Program-made: the position numbers and the translations under genes
The notes under the pieces: model-generated
What the model was told of the DNA's origin: nothing
Database searches by the model: none
What the model saw: the letters and a program-made list of their open reading frames with translations, nothing else
DNA from: Marivita lacus
GTDB lineage: Bacteria > Pseudomonadota > Alphaproteobacteria > Rhodobacterales > Rhodobacteraceae
Assembly: GCF_014637725.1 (NCBI RefSeq)
Contig: NZ_BMFC01000002.1
Span: 496,907-560,906 of the forward strand
Direction of reading: 5' to 3'
Length of the DNA: 64,000 nt
Shown here: positions 53,512 through 61,681 of the stretch, one piece after another
How the letters are laid out: each line of letters begins with the position of its first letter
Numbering within the stretch: the first letter of the stretch is position 1

Positions 53512-54516
53512 ATGACCGTCACTCTTGGAATCAACGGTTTCGGTCGGATCGGCCGCTGCACCCTCGCCCATATTGCCGAAAGCTCGCGCAACGACGTTCA
53601 GGTCGTCAAGATCAACGCGACCGGCCCGATCGAGACGAACGCCCACCTCCTGCGCTATGACAGCGTGCATGGCCGCTTCGGCGGAGAGGTCAAGGTCAAG
53701 GGCAACACGATGGATCTGGGCCGTGGCCCGATGGAAGTGTTCTCGACCTACAACCCCGAAGAGCTGGACTGGTCGGGCTGCGACGTGGTTCTGGAATGCA
53801 CCGGCAATTTCAACGACGGCAGCAAGGCCGGCATCCACATGGAGCGCGGCGCGAAATCGGTTTTGATCTCTGCTCCTGCAAAGAATGTGCAGAAAACCAT
53901 CGTCTACGGTGTGAACCACCGGTCGCTGATCGAAGGCGACACGATGATTTCGAACGGGTCCTGCACCACCAATTGCCTGGCCCCACTTGCCAAGGTGCTG
54001 GACGAGGCGCTGGGGATCGAAAGCGGCATCATGACCACGATCCATTCCTATACCGGCGACCAGCCCACTTTGGACCGGCGCCATGCGGACCTCTACCGCG
54101 CGCGGGCGGCGGCGATGGCGATGATCCCGACCTCGACCGGTGCGGCTGCCGCACTGGGCGAAGTGTTGCCGAACCTCAAGGGCAAGCTCGATGGCTCTGC
54201 GGTGCGGGTGCCGACACCCAACGTGTCGGCGGTCGATCTGACCTTCTATGCGGGCAAGGACGTGACGGTCGCGGATGTGAACGATGTGGTCCGCGAGGCG
54301 GCAGCGACCCATATGGGCACGGTCCTGTCCTATGACCCGGAACCCAAGGTGTCGATCGACTTCAACCACACCACCTATTCGTCGATCTTTGCTCCCGACC
54401 AGACCAAGGTTGTGGGCCGACGCATGGTGCGCGTGCTTGCGTGGTACGACAATGAATGGGGCTTCTCGGCGCGCATGGCGGATGTCGCCGGTGCGATGGG
54501 CCGCCTCCTGCACTGA
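53512..54516 (+). CDS. gap: Glyceraldehyde-3-phosphate dehydrogenase, predicted NADP-preferring (GapB-like)
   Basis: GAPDH interconverts glyceraldehyde-3-phosphate and 1,3-bisphosphoglycerate. The 334-residue protein has the nucleotide fold [11 protein letters not shown], catalytic Cys151 ([11 protein letters not shown]) and [14 protein letters not shown]. At the position where NAD-specific enzymes have aspartate (INDLG), it reads INATG with Ala36, and the later cofactor loop reads LDRRHADL. Loss of the aspartate with nearby arginines is typical of NADP-using, gluconeogenic GapB enzymes, so this copy probably runs in the biosynthetic direction. A second GAPDH with Asp36 is encoded at 58627. 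LacI-type sites lie upstream and a terminator follows. Confidence 0.93.
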   Translation: MTVTLGINGFGRIGRCTLAHIAESSRNDVQVVKINATGPIETNAHLLRYDSVHGRFGGEVKVKGNTMDLGRGPMEVFSTYNPEELDWSGCDVVLECTGNFNDGSKAGIHMERGAKSVLISAPAKNVQKTIVYGVNHRSLIEGDTMISNGSCTTNCLAPLAKVLDEALGIESGIMTTIHSYTGDQPTLDRRHADLYRARAAAMAMIPTSTGAAAALGEVLPNLKGKLDGSAVRVPTPNVSAVDLTFYAGKDVTVADVNDVVREAAATHMGTVLSYDPEPKVSIDFNHTTYSSIFAPDQTKVVGRRMVRVLAWYDNEWGFSARMADVAGAMGRLLH

Positions 54517-54558
54517 GGCAGCAGCGCAGCCTTTCCTGCGACACGACTGAAGAAAGAG

Positions 54559-54592
54559 ACCCGCGATACAGGGATGTTTCGCGGGTTTCTTG
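54559..54592 (+). terminator. Intrinsic terminator after the first gap gene
   Basis: The stem ACCCGCGA / TCGCGGGT encloses a 12-base loop and is followed by TTTCTT. It lies 43 bases after the gap stop and ahead of the MFS gene. Confidence 0.75.
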
Positions 54593-54715
54593 GGTCGTTT
54601 CCGACACGCCGTGTCGTCGTTAGCGCCCAATGCGGCGCTGCAGCATTAGTCGAATCTCCTGCCTGTCCTAGAGTGTCGCGCATGACCGCATCGCACAGGA
54701 GTTGGAGGCACGACC

Positions 54716-55975
54716 ATGTTCCAGGTATTTTCAGGCATCTGGGCGCTCTTGATCGGCATCGTGTTCATCATGCTGGGCAATGGCATGCATTTCACGCTGA
54801 TCGGCCTGCGTGGCGGCGTCGAGGGCTTCTCGGCCTTCGATCTGGCGATCGTGACGTCGGGCTATTTCATTGGCTTCCTGTCGGGCGCGCGGATGACCCC
54901 CGACCTGATCCGACGGGTGGGCCATGTGCGGGTCTTTGCGGCGCTTGGCAGCTTCATGTCCGCCGGATTGATCGCCTTCCCGCTGTTCACCGATCCGATC
55001 CTGTGGACGATCCTGCGCATCCTTGTCGGCTTTTGCATGTCGGGCATCTATGTGACGGCGGAAAGCTGGCTCAACGCGTCGGCCACCAACGAGACACGCG
55101 GCAAGGTGCTGTCGGCCTACATGATCGCGCAGACGCTGGGCATCATCGGCGCGCAGGGACTTTTGACCTTCGGGGACGCGGCGACAGCCGGGCTGTTCAT
55201 CGGTGCGTCGATCCTTGTCTCGATCTCCTTCGGTCCGATCCTGTTGAGCGTGACACCGACCCCGGCTGCGGATGTGACGCGTCCGATGGCGTTGCGCAGC
55301 CTCTTCCAGTCATCACCTTTGGGCACGGTGGGCATCTTCCTGCTGGGCACCATCTATGCCACGCAATCCGGCATGGGCGCGGTCTACGGCACGCAGGTCG
55401 GAATGAGCGCCAACGAGATCGCGCTGTTTATCGCGATGCTCTTCGGCGGCGCGCTGCTGCTGCAATTTCCAATCGGGTGGCTGTCGGACCGGATGGATCG
55501 CCGGACCCTGATCCTGGGGTGTTCGGTGCTGGGCGCGATGTTCTGCGTCCTCGGCTGGATCAACGGGCCGGACCTGTGGTTCCTGATGGGGGCCGCGTTC
55601 CTGACCGGAGGCGTCACCACGCCGCTCTATGCACTGATCCTCGCCTATACCAATGACGCGCTTGATCCGGCGGACATGCCGGCCGCGTCGGGCGGGCTGG
55701 TGATGACCTTCGGCATCGGGGCAATCCTCGGGCCGTTGGCGGCAGGGAGCGCCATGGAACAGCTGGGGCCGCAGGCGTTCTGGCTGGTGATTGGCGTGAC
55801 CTTTGTCGCGATCGCCCTCTATTCGCTCTACCGCATGACACAGCGCGCGGCCGCGCCGGTGTCGGAAAGCGACAGCTATCTTGGTGTCTTGCCGACGGCG
55901 TCGCCCCTTGCGGTCGAGGCGGCGGGCACATGGGCCGCCGAACAGGCAGAGATCGAGCGCGAGGCCGAGGCCTGA
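54716..55975 (+). CDS. MFS transporter
   Basis: This 419-residue protein has about 12 membrane spans in the major facilitator layout. The loop motif after the second span reads GARMTPDLIRRVGHVRVF, and the mirrored motif in the second half reads GWLSDRMDRRTLILG. YVTAESWLNASATNETRGKVLSAYMIAQTLG resembles the YcaD-type group of MFS proteins. The C-terminal 45 residues are polar and cytoplasmic. The substrate cannot be told. The gene stands alone after the gap terminator. Confidence 0.88.
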   Translation: MFQVFSGIWALLIGIVFIMLGNGMHFTLIGLRGGVEGFSAFDLAIVTSGYFIGFLSGARMTPDLIRRVGHVRVFAALGSFMSAGLIAFPLFTDPILWTILRILVGFCMSGIYVTAESWLNASATNETRGKVLSAYMIAQTLGIIGAQGLLTFGDAATAGLFIGASILVSISFGPILLSVTPTPAADVTRPMALRSLFQSSPLGTVGIFLLGTIYATQSGMGAVYGTQVGMSANEIALFIAMLFGGALLLQFPIGWLSDRMDRRTLILGCSVLGAMFCVLGWINGPDLWFLMGAAFLTGGVTTPLYALILAYTNDALDPADMPAASGGLVMTFGIGAILGPLAAGSAMEQLGPQAFWLVIGVTFVAIALYSLYRMTQRAAAPVSESDSYLGVLPTASPLAVEAAGTWAAEQAEIEREAEA

Positions 55976-56117
55976 TCGGCGCGTTCCGGCTCTAAACCAA
56001 AGTTGCAGGACGGGGCACCTGAACCGTCGGCCAATGTCAATCGACCGTTCAAGCTGCGACCTGAAGGGCATCGGCGCCACATGCCGTGGCACCCATAACC
56101 CCTGAAGGAGTTACCCC

Positions 56118-56369
56118 ATGACCCGCATTCTCGCCCTCGCCCTTGCCTTGGCCCTGCCCGTATCCGCCCATGCCTCGAGCGACGATTACGGCCTGTCGAC
56201 CGAACGCATGACCGAAATCCGCACCAAGCTGACGGCGGAGGGCTACGAGGTCCGCAAGATCGACATGGAGGACGGCATGATCGAAGCCTATGTCCTCAAG
56301 GATGGTCAGCGCCTCGAGCTGTATCTCGATGCCGCACTGAACGTGGTGCGCACCCAGATCGACGATTGA
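56118..56369 (+). CDS. PepSY-like periplasmic protein
   Basis: This 83-residue protein has a signal peptide (MTRILALALALALPVSAHAS) and a small PepSY-like domain (STERMTEIRTKLTAEGYEVRKIDMEDGMIEAYVLKDGQRLELYLDAALNVVRTQID). Such domains are often fused to or encoded beside b-type cytochromes. The next genes encode a cytochrome b561 and a membrane-bound regulator, which makes a redox or signal role plausible. A TGAAGGAGTTACCCC site precedes the ATG. Confidence 0.8.
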   Translation: MTRILALALALALPVSAHASSDDYGLSTERMTEIRTKLTAEGYEVRKIDMEDGMIEAYVLKDGQRLELYLDAALNVVRTQIDD

Positions 56370-56419
56370 TTGCAGCAGGTCCGCGCCCATCGCGCGGACC
56401 GCCAACCCCGGAGCCTGAC

Positions 56420-56959
56420 ATGACATCCTACAAAATCTGGGACCCGTTCGTCCGGGTCTTTCACTGGGCGCTTGTGGCCGGGTTTGCCGCCAATGCGCTG
56501 TTCACCGACGACGACAGCACATTGCACGAGAACCTCGGCTATGCCATCGCCGCCCTGATCGCGGCACGACTGGTCTGGGGGCTGATCGGATCGCGCTATG
56601 CGCGGTTTTCATCGTTCTGGCCCTCCTCAGCACGGATCACAGCACAAGTGTCTGACATGGCGACAGGCCGCAAACGCCTGCATCTCGGCCACACGCCGCT
56701 GGGCGCGGTGATGATCTTCAACCTGCTCTTGTCGATCCTGCTGATCGCGGTTACCGGCTGGATGATGAGCACCAATGCCTTCTGGGGCGTGGACTGGGTT
56801 GAAGACCTGCACGAAGCCTTGGTAACGTGGGCCGAAATTTCCATCGTCGTGCACGTGCTTGCAGTGATCTGGGAAAGCCGCCGGAGCGGTGTCAACCTGC
56901 CCCGCGCCATGATCACCGGCATCAAGACCGTACCGGACGGAGCCAGGACAGAGCCGTGA
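56420..56959 (+). CDS. Cytochrome b561 family protein
   Basis: This 179-residue protein has four membrane spans with haem-ligand histidines (VRVFHWALVAGFAANALF with WDP before it, DDSTLHENLGYAIAALIAARLVWGLIG, LHLGHTPLGAVMIFNLLLSI and VEDLHEALVTWAEISIVVHVLAVIWES). This is the bacterial b561 / Ni-Fe hydrogenase b-subunit-like family that passes electrons between quinones and periplasmic partners. The stop overlaps the regulator start (GTGA). Confidence 0.88.
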   Translation: MTSYKIWDPFVRVFHWALVAGFAANALFTDDDSTLHENLGYAIAALIAARLVWGLIGSRYARFSSFWPSSARITAQVSDMATGRKRLHLGHTPLGAVMIFNLLLSILLIAVTGWMMSTNAFWGVDWVEDLHEALVTWAEISIVVHVLAVIWESRRSGVNLPRAMITGIKTVPDGARTEP

Positions 56960-57474
56960 CACTTTTCCCTTCCAGCAAGCCGGTCTCCCTCGTTGTCCTG
57001 ATCGTCGCGCAAATCCTTTGCGCGGCGTTCTTTCTGTGGGATGTCGCAGTTGACGGGCTCGACATGGGCCTCGGTGCCTTCGTCTCGAGCCATTTCGTGG
57101 TCGAACTGCTGGCGGTTCTGGCGCTGATTGCTGGCGTGATCTTCGAAACCCGGTACCTGTTCGCCCTGCTGCGGCGCAAGGCGCATCTCGAGGAACAGCT
57201 GGGTCTCGCGGCGGGCGCGTTTCACGATATCGCAGAGTCGCGGTTCGATGCGTGGGCCCTGACTCCGTCGGAACGCGATGTGGCATTGTTCACGCTCAAG
57301 GGTTTCAGCATTGCCGAAATCGCTGATCTACGCGGCTCTGCCGAGGGCACGGTCAAGGCGCATCTGAACGGCATCTATCGCAAGGCAGGTGTCACTGGTC
57401 GCGGCGCGTTCCTCAGCCTGTTCATCGAGGACCTGATGTCCATTCCCCACACGCCTGATACCGTGGCCGCGTGA
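56956..57474 (+). CDS. Membrane-anchored LuxR-type HTH regulator
   Basis: This 172-residue protein has two N-terminal membrane spans (about 9-31 and 46-66), a short linker (RRKAHLEEQLGLAAGAFHDIAESRFDAWA), and a C-terminal LuxR/GerE helix-turn-helix (LTPSERDVALFTLKGFSIAEIADLRGSAEGTVKAHLNGIYRKAGVTGRGAFLSLFIEDL). It has no receiver domain. The GTG at 56956 overlaps the b561 stop. Co-translation with b561 and PepSY suggests that it reports membrane redox state to promoters, which is an inference. Confidence 0.82.
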   Translation: MTLFPSSKPVSLVVLIVAQILCAAFFLWDVAVDGLDMGLGAFVSSHFVVELLAVLALIAGVIFETRYLFALLRRKAHLEEQLGLAAGAFHDIAESRFDAWALTPSERDVALFTLKGFSIAEIADLRGSAEGTVKAHLNGIYRKAGVTGRGAFLSLFIEDLMSIPHTPDTVAA

Positions 57475-57528
57475 CAAGCCATTCCCGCTCTGGCATTCTT
57501 TGCCTCGAAGCAGAGGGACAAGGCCGGG

Positions 57529-57672
57529 ATGACCAATTCAATCGCCATAGGTTTGGGGATGCTGATCCTCGGCGGGCTGGCCATCGACGCCTTCCTGACA
57601 GGTGGCGACGGCTTCCTGTTCCTGGCCTCCAAGGGGGTCGATCTGCTTGACTGGATCGCGTTCTGGCGGTGA
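57529..57672 (+). CDS. Small membrane protein (47 residues)
   Basis: The gene encodes MTNSIAIGLGMLILGGLAID followed by AFLTGGDGFLFLASKGVDLLDWIAFWR, with one or two hydrophobic stretches. Small proteins of exactly this type (ending DWIAFWR) are, as I recall, conserved across Rhodobacteraceae. An AAGGCCGGG stretch sits just before the ATG. It follows the LuxR-type gene by 54 bases on the same strand. The function is unknown. Confidence 0.6.
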   Translation: MTNSIAIGLGMLILGGLAIDAFLTGGDGFLFLASKGVDLLDWIAFWR

Positions 57673-57687
57673 CAGGGGCGTGCTGAC

Positions 57688-58326
57688 CTAACGCAGATCA
57701 CGCAGTGCCTTTGGCCTCAAGCTCGCCTGCGTGGCAGAGAACGGCAGGTTCATGTTGCCATCGCCTTTTTGCACGACGATTTGGTGGAAATAGTTCCAAT
57801 TGTGCATGTTGGCTTCTGTCAGCGGTTTGAAATACATCGCGCCGCTACCATGGGTCAGGTCGTAAAGATTCTTCCAGTTGTTCATGTAGAACCGTGCGCG
57901 TTCGTAGTCGAGAACGCTTGCCCCATCGCCATCCTTGATCAGCGTGTTGATGTGCCGTGCGAAAGGTTCGAAGCGGGCGGCCTCGGATGTGATGAAGATG
58001 AGCGACACGAATGCTTTTTTGTCCATCTCGGTGCGCTGAGGCCCCGAAACGCCAAGAGCGGCGTGGATATGTGTCAGGTTGAACGGATGCGGCATCGGTT
58101 TGTTGGCGTAGCTTTCCTCGGTCGCGGAAAGACGGTGACCGTTGATGACCTGCACGTAATAGGGTGCCGAGGTCTCGATGCCGATTGTGACCGATTTCGA
58201 TTTGCCGTTGAGCGTGCCGCTCAGGGTTACTTCCAGAAGTGCGGGTGATCTTTGCGCGAAAGCCTTGCGCAACGTCTCGATCAACTCGAGATATTGCCCA
58301 CCGAGAATATCAAACAATTCTGCCAT
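57688..58326 (-). CDS. Hypothetical protein, 212 residues
   Basis: I do not recognise this protein. It begins MAELFDILGGQYLELIETLR and has a mixed composition with many aromatic and polar residues (YYVQVINGHRLSATEESYANKPMPHPFNLTHIHAALGV; YERARFYMNNWKNLYDLTHGSGAMYFKPLTEANMHNWNYFHQIVVQ). There is no signal peptide or membrane span. The ATG at 58326 is taken because it begins a globular-looking N-terminus. It is divergent from the second gap gene, with a 300-base gap that carries a LacI-type site near the gap start. GC and codon use look normal. Confidence 0.6.
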   Translation of the reverse strand: MAELFDILGGQYLELIETLRKAFAQRSPALLEVTLSGTLNGKSKSVTIGIETSAPYYVQVINGHRLSATEESYANKPMPHPFNLTHIHAALGVSGPQRTEMDKKAFVSLIFITSEAARFEPFARHINTLIKDGDGASVLDYERARFYMNNWKNLYDLTHGSGAMYFKPLTEANMHNWNYFHQIVVQKGDGNMNLPFSATQASLRPKALRDLR

Positions 58327-58569
58327 GGCCGATCCTGATGAAGGGGCGGCAGGCGCTGGATATGCCCGGAAAAATGAAGAACGGGGAACCGAACCGCCGC
58401 GTGAATCTCTGAAGAACAATGCTGACATGCTATGCAGATCGGATGGCACCTGTCAAAACCGGAACCGCCAGTCAGAACCACGATGGCTCCGGTCGGAATG
58501 CGATGACCGGCAGCTTGTCGCCGACGGGCCGGCGCCGCGCTTTGCTTGACAGGTTTGCGCGGTTCTGTT

Positions 58570-58583
58570 TGTTAGCGGTAACG
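58570..58583. promoter_or_regulatory. LacI-type operator-like site upstream of the second gap gene
   Basis: TGTTAGCGGTAACG is a near palindrome matching TGTTAGCGCTAACA at 12 of 14 positions, 43 bases before the gap start. A TTGACA at about 58549 could be the -35 element of the promoter it overlaps. The rest of the 300-base gap 58327-58626 shows no gene. Confidence 0.5.
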
Positions 58584-58626
58584 GAACCCGGCAGAGCACT
58601 CTGTCCGAACCAGTGAGGACATCCAC

Positions 58627-59628
58627 ATGAGCACCAAAGTCGCCATAAACGGATTTGGCCGCATCGGCCGCAACATTCTGCGGGCCATCATCGAATCCGG
58701 TCGCACCGATATCGAGGTCATCGCGATCAACGATCTGGGTCCGGTCGAGACCAACGCGCATCTGCTGCAATATGACAGCGTGCACGGGCGTTTCCCGGTC
58801 GAGGTCACCACGGGCGAGGATTTCATCGACGTGGGCCGTGGCCCGATCAAGGTGACGGCGATCCGCAACCCCGCCGACCTGCCGTGGTCGGATGTGGACG
58901 TGGTTCTGGAATGCACCGGCATCTTCACCTCGAAAGAGGCGTGCCAGGCGCATCTGGAAAACGGCGCAAGCCGGGTTCTGATCTCTGCACCGGGCAAGGA
59001 TGCCGACAAGACCATCGTTTACGGCGTGAACCATGACAGCCTGACCGCCGACGACCTGATCGTGTCGAACGCGTCCTGCACCACCAACTGTCTGGCCCCG
59101 GTGGCTTACGTGCTCAACAATGCCATCGGTATCGAGCGTGGATTCATGACCACGATCCACTCCTATACCGGCGACCAGCCGACGCTGGACACGATGCACA
59201 AGGATCTGTACCGCGCGCGGGCTGCCGCGCTCAGCATGATCCCGACCTCCACGGGGGCCGCCAAGGCCGTGGGTCTGGTGCTGCCCGAACTGAACGGAAA
59301 ACTGGATGGCGTGGCGATCCGGGTGCCGACGCCGAACGTGTCGGTGGTCGATCTGACCTTCACCGCATCACGCAATACCACGGTCGAGGAGATCAACGAC
59401 GCGATCCGTGCGGCTGCCGATGGCCCGCTCAAGGGCATTCTTGGCTATACCGACAAGCCGCTGGTGTCGTCGGATTTCAACCACGACCCGCATTCGTCGA
59501 TCTTCCATACCGACCAGACCAAGGTGATGGATGGCCACATGGTCCGCATCCTGAGCTGGTATGACAATGAATGGGGCTTTTCCAACCGCATGGCGGATAC
59601 CACCGTGGCGATGGGCAAGCTGATCTGA
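58627..59628 (+). CDS. gap: Glyceraldehyde-3-phosphate dehydrogenase, predicted NAD-dependent (glycolytic type)
   Basis: This 333-residue GAPDH has [12 protein letters not shown], catalytic Cys151 ([11 protein letters not shown]) and [14 protein letters not shown]. At the cofactor-selecting position it keeps aspartate (AINDLG, Asp36), the usual mark of NAD-dependent enzymes, unlike the copy at 53512. It is therefore the better candidate for the catabolic direction. A LacI-type site lies just upstream. A GC palindrome (GGCGCGCC) follows the gene but a clear terminator was not found. Confidence 0.94.
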   Translation: MSTKVAINGFGRIGRNILRAIIESGRTDIEVIAINDLGPVETNAHLLQYDSVHGRFPVEVTTGEDFIDVGRGPIKVTAIRNPADLPWSDVDVVLECTGIFTSKEACQAHLENGASRVLISAPGKDADKTIVYGVNHDSLTADDLIVSNASCTTNCLAPVAYVLNNAIGIERGFMTTIHSYTGDQPTLDTMHKDLYRARAAALSMIPTSTGAAKAVGLVLPELNGKLDGVAIRVPTPNVSVVDLTFTASRNTTVEEINDAIRAAADGPLKGILGYTDKPLVSSDFNHDPHSSIFHTDQTKVMDGHMVRILSWYDNEWGFSNRMADTTVAMGKLI

Positions 59629-59769
59629 CATCGGTCCGGCGCGCCGTTTTCCCGTAACGGCAGAACTGCGCCGATGCTGTAGACCGGCATGGCTGATCCG
59701 GGAACCCGAAAGGGTTTCCGGAATTACCTTTTCAAGACCGGGACACATCCCGACGGAAAAGGAGACATC

Positions 59770-60237
59770 ATGACCGATAGCGCCCTCACCCCCGGAAAAC
59801 CGCATCTCGACCCGACGATGCAGGCCGAGCCCACCACGCCGAACGATCACTTGCGTGACCTCTACACCCGCATCGTCGATGCCAAGGCCGGTTTCGACGT
59901 CATGGTCGACAAGGCCGAGCCCGAGTTTCGCGACGTGGCCACCTCGTTCCGCGACATGCATGCCCGTCACGCGGAACAGATCGCGCGGCTCCTGCACGGG
60001 CATGTCGATGCCGATGGATCGCTCATGGGCACCGTGAACAAGGCTATGGTGTCCATCCGCGCGCTGTTCGACGAGATCGACGAGGACGTGATGGACCAGG
60101 TCCGCAATGGCGAGGAACAGGTGCTGTCGGCCTTCCGCGAAGCCGAAGCCAACAGCGCCGCGCCACACGAGGCGCAGCTGATCGCCATGCGCGCCGAGCT
60201 TGAAGACCTCTTGCAGCGCACCGCACACCTGGATTGA
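59770..60237 (+). CDS. DUF2383-like four-helix protein (PA2169-type)
   Basis: This 155-residue protein is mostly alpha-helical: NDHLRDLYTRIVDAKAGFDVMVDKAEPEFRDVATSFRDMHARHAEQIARLLHGH, then VNKAMVSIRALFDEIDEDVMDQVRNGEEQVLSAFREAEAN and EAQLIAMRAELEDLLQRTAHLD. The helix pattern with repeated His and Glu resembles DUF2383 / PA2169-type ferritin-like proteins, which are linked to stress. The ATG at 59770 follows a GGAAAAGGAGACATC site. Function is uncertain. Confidence 0.7.
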   Translation: MTDSALTPGKPHLDPTMQAEPTTPNDHLRDLYTRIVDAKAGFDVMVDKAEPEFRDVATSFRDMHARHAEQIARLLHGHVDADGSLMGTVNKAMVSIRALFDEIDEDVMDQVRNGEEQVLSAFREAEANSAAPHEAQLIAMRAELEDLLQRTAHLD

Positions 60238-60391
60238 ACGTAAGCCGGATCGCCCGACCCTTGCATCAGACGCAAGGCGGGCTTTCCCAAGTGTGCATTG
60301 TTCTGCAGCGCAGCATCCTTATCTTGCTTTGTGTAGCTGGTAGCGCAAACAGCGCCCTGCTCAGGACCATAGAGCAAGGAAAGGACTGACC

Positions 60392-60556
60392 ATGGCCCAT
60401 TTTATGTCTTCCCTGCGGAACCGTCTTCAAAAGCGGGCCGCTTATCATCGCACTGTTCGGGAAATCCGGTCGATGCCTCTGGATGTGGCGCTTGACCTGA
60501 ACATCTATCAGGGCGATGCCGAAAAGATCGCATCTCAGGCTATCTACGGCCGCTAA
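60392..60556 (+). CDS. DUF1127-like small basic protein (54 residues)
   Basis: The gene encodes MAHFMSSLRNRLQKRAAYHR, then TVREIRSMPLDVALDLNIYQGDAEKIASQAIYGR. The pattern of an N-terminal basic helix, TxxEIxxMPLDxALDL and a closing IYGR matches DUF1127 (YjiS)-like proteins. Related proteins in Rhizobiales affect phosphate, carbon and small-RNA responses. A good AGCAAGGAAAGGACTGACC site precedes the ATG. A terminator follows after 26 bases, making it a single-gene unit. Confidence 0.75.
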   Translation: MAHFMSSLRNRLQKRAAYHRTVREIRSMPLDVALDLNIYQGDAEKIASQAIYGR

Positions 60557-60582
60557 GACACACCCAAGGGTGAAAAGGACAC

Positions 60583-60608
60583 AGCCGCGCTTGCCTGCGC
60601 GGCTTTTG
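60583..60608 (+). terminator. Intrinsic terminator after the DUF1127-like gene
   Basis: An 8-base-pair stem AGCCGCGC / GCGCGGCT with loop TTGCCT is followed by TTTTG. It lies just before the end of convergent coaD. Confidence 0.85.
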
Positions 60609-61109
60609 TCATTTCGGCGTGTCGAACCTTTCGATCAACGCATGCCGCACCGGCGCAGTGACGAATTTCGACACATCCCCCCCCAACCGGGCGATTTCCT
60701 TGACCAGCTTCGACGCAATCGCCTGATGACGGGCTTCGGCCATCAGGAACACGGTCTCGACGCTGTCATCCAGGGCGCGGTTCATGCCGACCATCTGGAA
60801 CTCGTATTCGAAATCCGTCACCGCCCGCAGGCCGCGCACGATGATCGACGCGCCTACATCGCGCGCGCAGTCGATCAGAAGGTTCTCGAACGGATGCACG
60901 ACAATCTCGATCCCGGTCTGTTCGGACAGCGACACGCATTCGGCCTCGATCATCGCGACCCGTTCATCCAAATCGAACATCGGCCGCTTGTCGCGGTTGA
61001 TCGCCACGCCGATGACAAGCCGGTCGACCAGCGCCGCCGCACGGCGGATGATGTCGATATGGCCCAGTGTGATCGGGTCAAATGTCCCGGGATAAAGACC
61101 GATGCGCAT
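60609..61109 (-). CDS. coaD: Phosphopantetheine adenylyltransferase
   Basis: CoaD attaches AMP to 4'-phosphopantetheine to make dephospho-CoA. The 166-residue protein shows MRIGLYPGTFDPITLGHIDIIRRAAALVDRLVIGVAIN with the nucleotide-binding TxGH motif. IVRGLRAVTDFEYEFQMVGMNRAL and AEARHQAIASKLVKEIARLGGDVSKFVTAPV are also present, all standard. The ATG at 61109 is preferred to one two codons earlier. It lies about 80 bases from the CBS gene on the same strand. Confidence 0.96.
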   Translation of the reverse strand: MRIGLYPGTFDPITLGHIDIIRRAAALVDRLVIGVAINRDKRPMFDLDERVAMIEAECVSLSEQTGIEIVVHPFENLLIDCARDVGASIIVRGLRAVTDFEYEFQMVGMNRALDDSVETVFLMAEARHQAIASKLVKEIARLGGDVSKFVTAPVRHALIERFDTPK

Positions 61110-61192
61110 GGGCAATCTCCGGTAGAACGCCAGTTTCGCCCTTGTCTGGCATCAAAACTGCGGGAAGATCAAGCAGATGACGGTTCTTGAGG

Positions 61193-61627
61193 TCAATGCC
61201 CCATGATCATCCCTTCCAGCGCGTTGCGCTCCATCGCCAGTTCCGTCAGCCGCGCCTTGACCACATCACCGATGGTGATGAGGCCCACCAGCTTGCCATC
61301 TTCGACCACGGGCATGTGGCGGAACCGGCCTTCGGTCATCTGGGCAAGGATGTGATCGGCATCGTCATTGCGGCTGCAGGTCACCAGCTTTTCCGTCATG
61401 TAGCTGTCCACCGTCTCCGAAAGGCAGGTCGCGCCCCGATTGGCCAGTTCCCGCACGATGTCGCGTTCGGACAGGATACCAAGCGCGATCTCGTCGTCAT
61501 TCGACACGACAACCGTGCCGATGCGCTTGTCGGTGAGGATCCGTGCCACATCCGAGATGGTGGTGCCGGACTTCACGGTCACGACTTCATCCGTGGCCTT
61601 GCTTTTGAGAATGTGATGAACTTGCAT
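61193..61627 (-). CDS. CBS-domain protein
   Basis: This 144-residue protein consists of two CBS modules: VVTVKSGTTISDVARILTDKRIGTVVVSNDDEIALGILSERDIVRELANRG and LVTCSRNDDADHILAQMTEGRFRHMPVVEDGKLVGLITIGDVVKARL. CBS pairs bind adenosyl ligands such as AMP, ATP or SAM and act as energy sensors. No fused effector domain is present. A GGAGGACCGACC ribosome site precedes the ATG at 61627. The target is unknown. Confidence 0.88.
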   Translation of the reverse strand: MQVHHILKSKATDEVVTVKSGTTISDVARILTDKRIGTVVVSNDDEIALGILSERDIVRELANRGATCLSETVDSYMTEKLVTCSRNDDADHILAQMTEGRFRHMPVVEDGKLVGLITIGDVVKARLTELAMERNALEGMIMGH

Positions 61628-61681
61628 GGTCGGTCCTCCGGTGCCTGTGAGTGTTCAGCGTCTTCACGCAGCCATGTCCTG

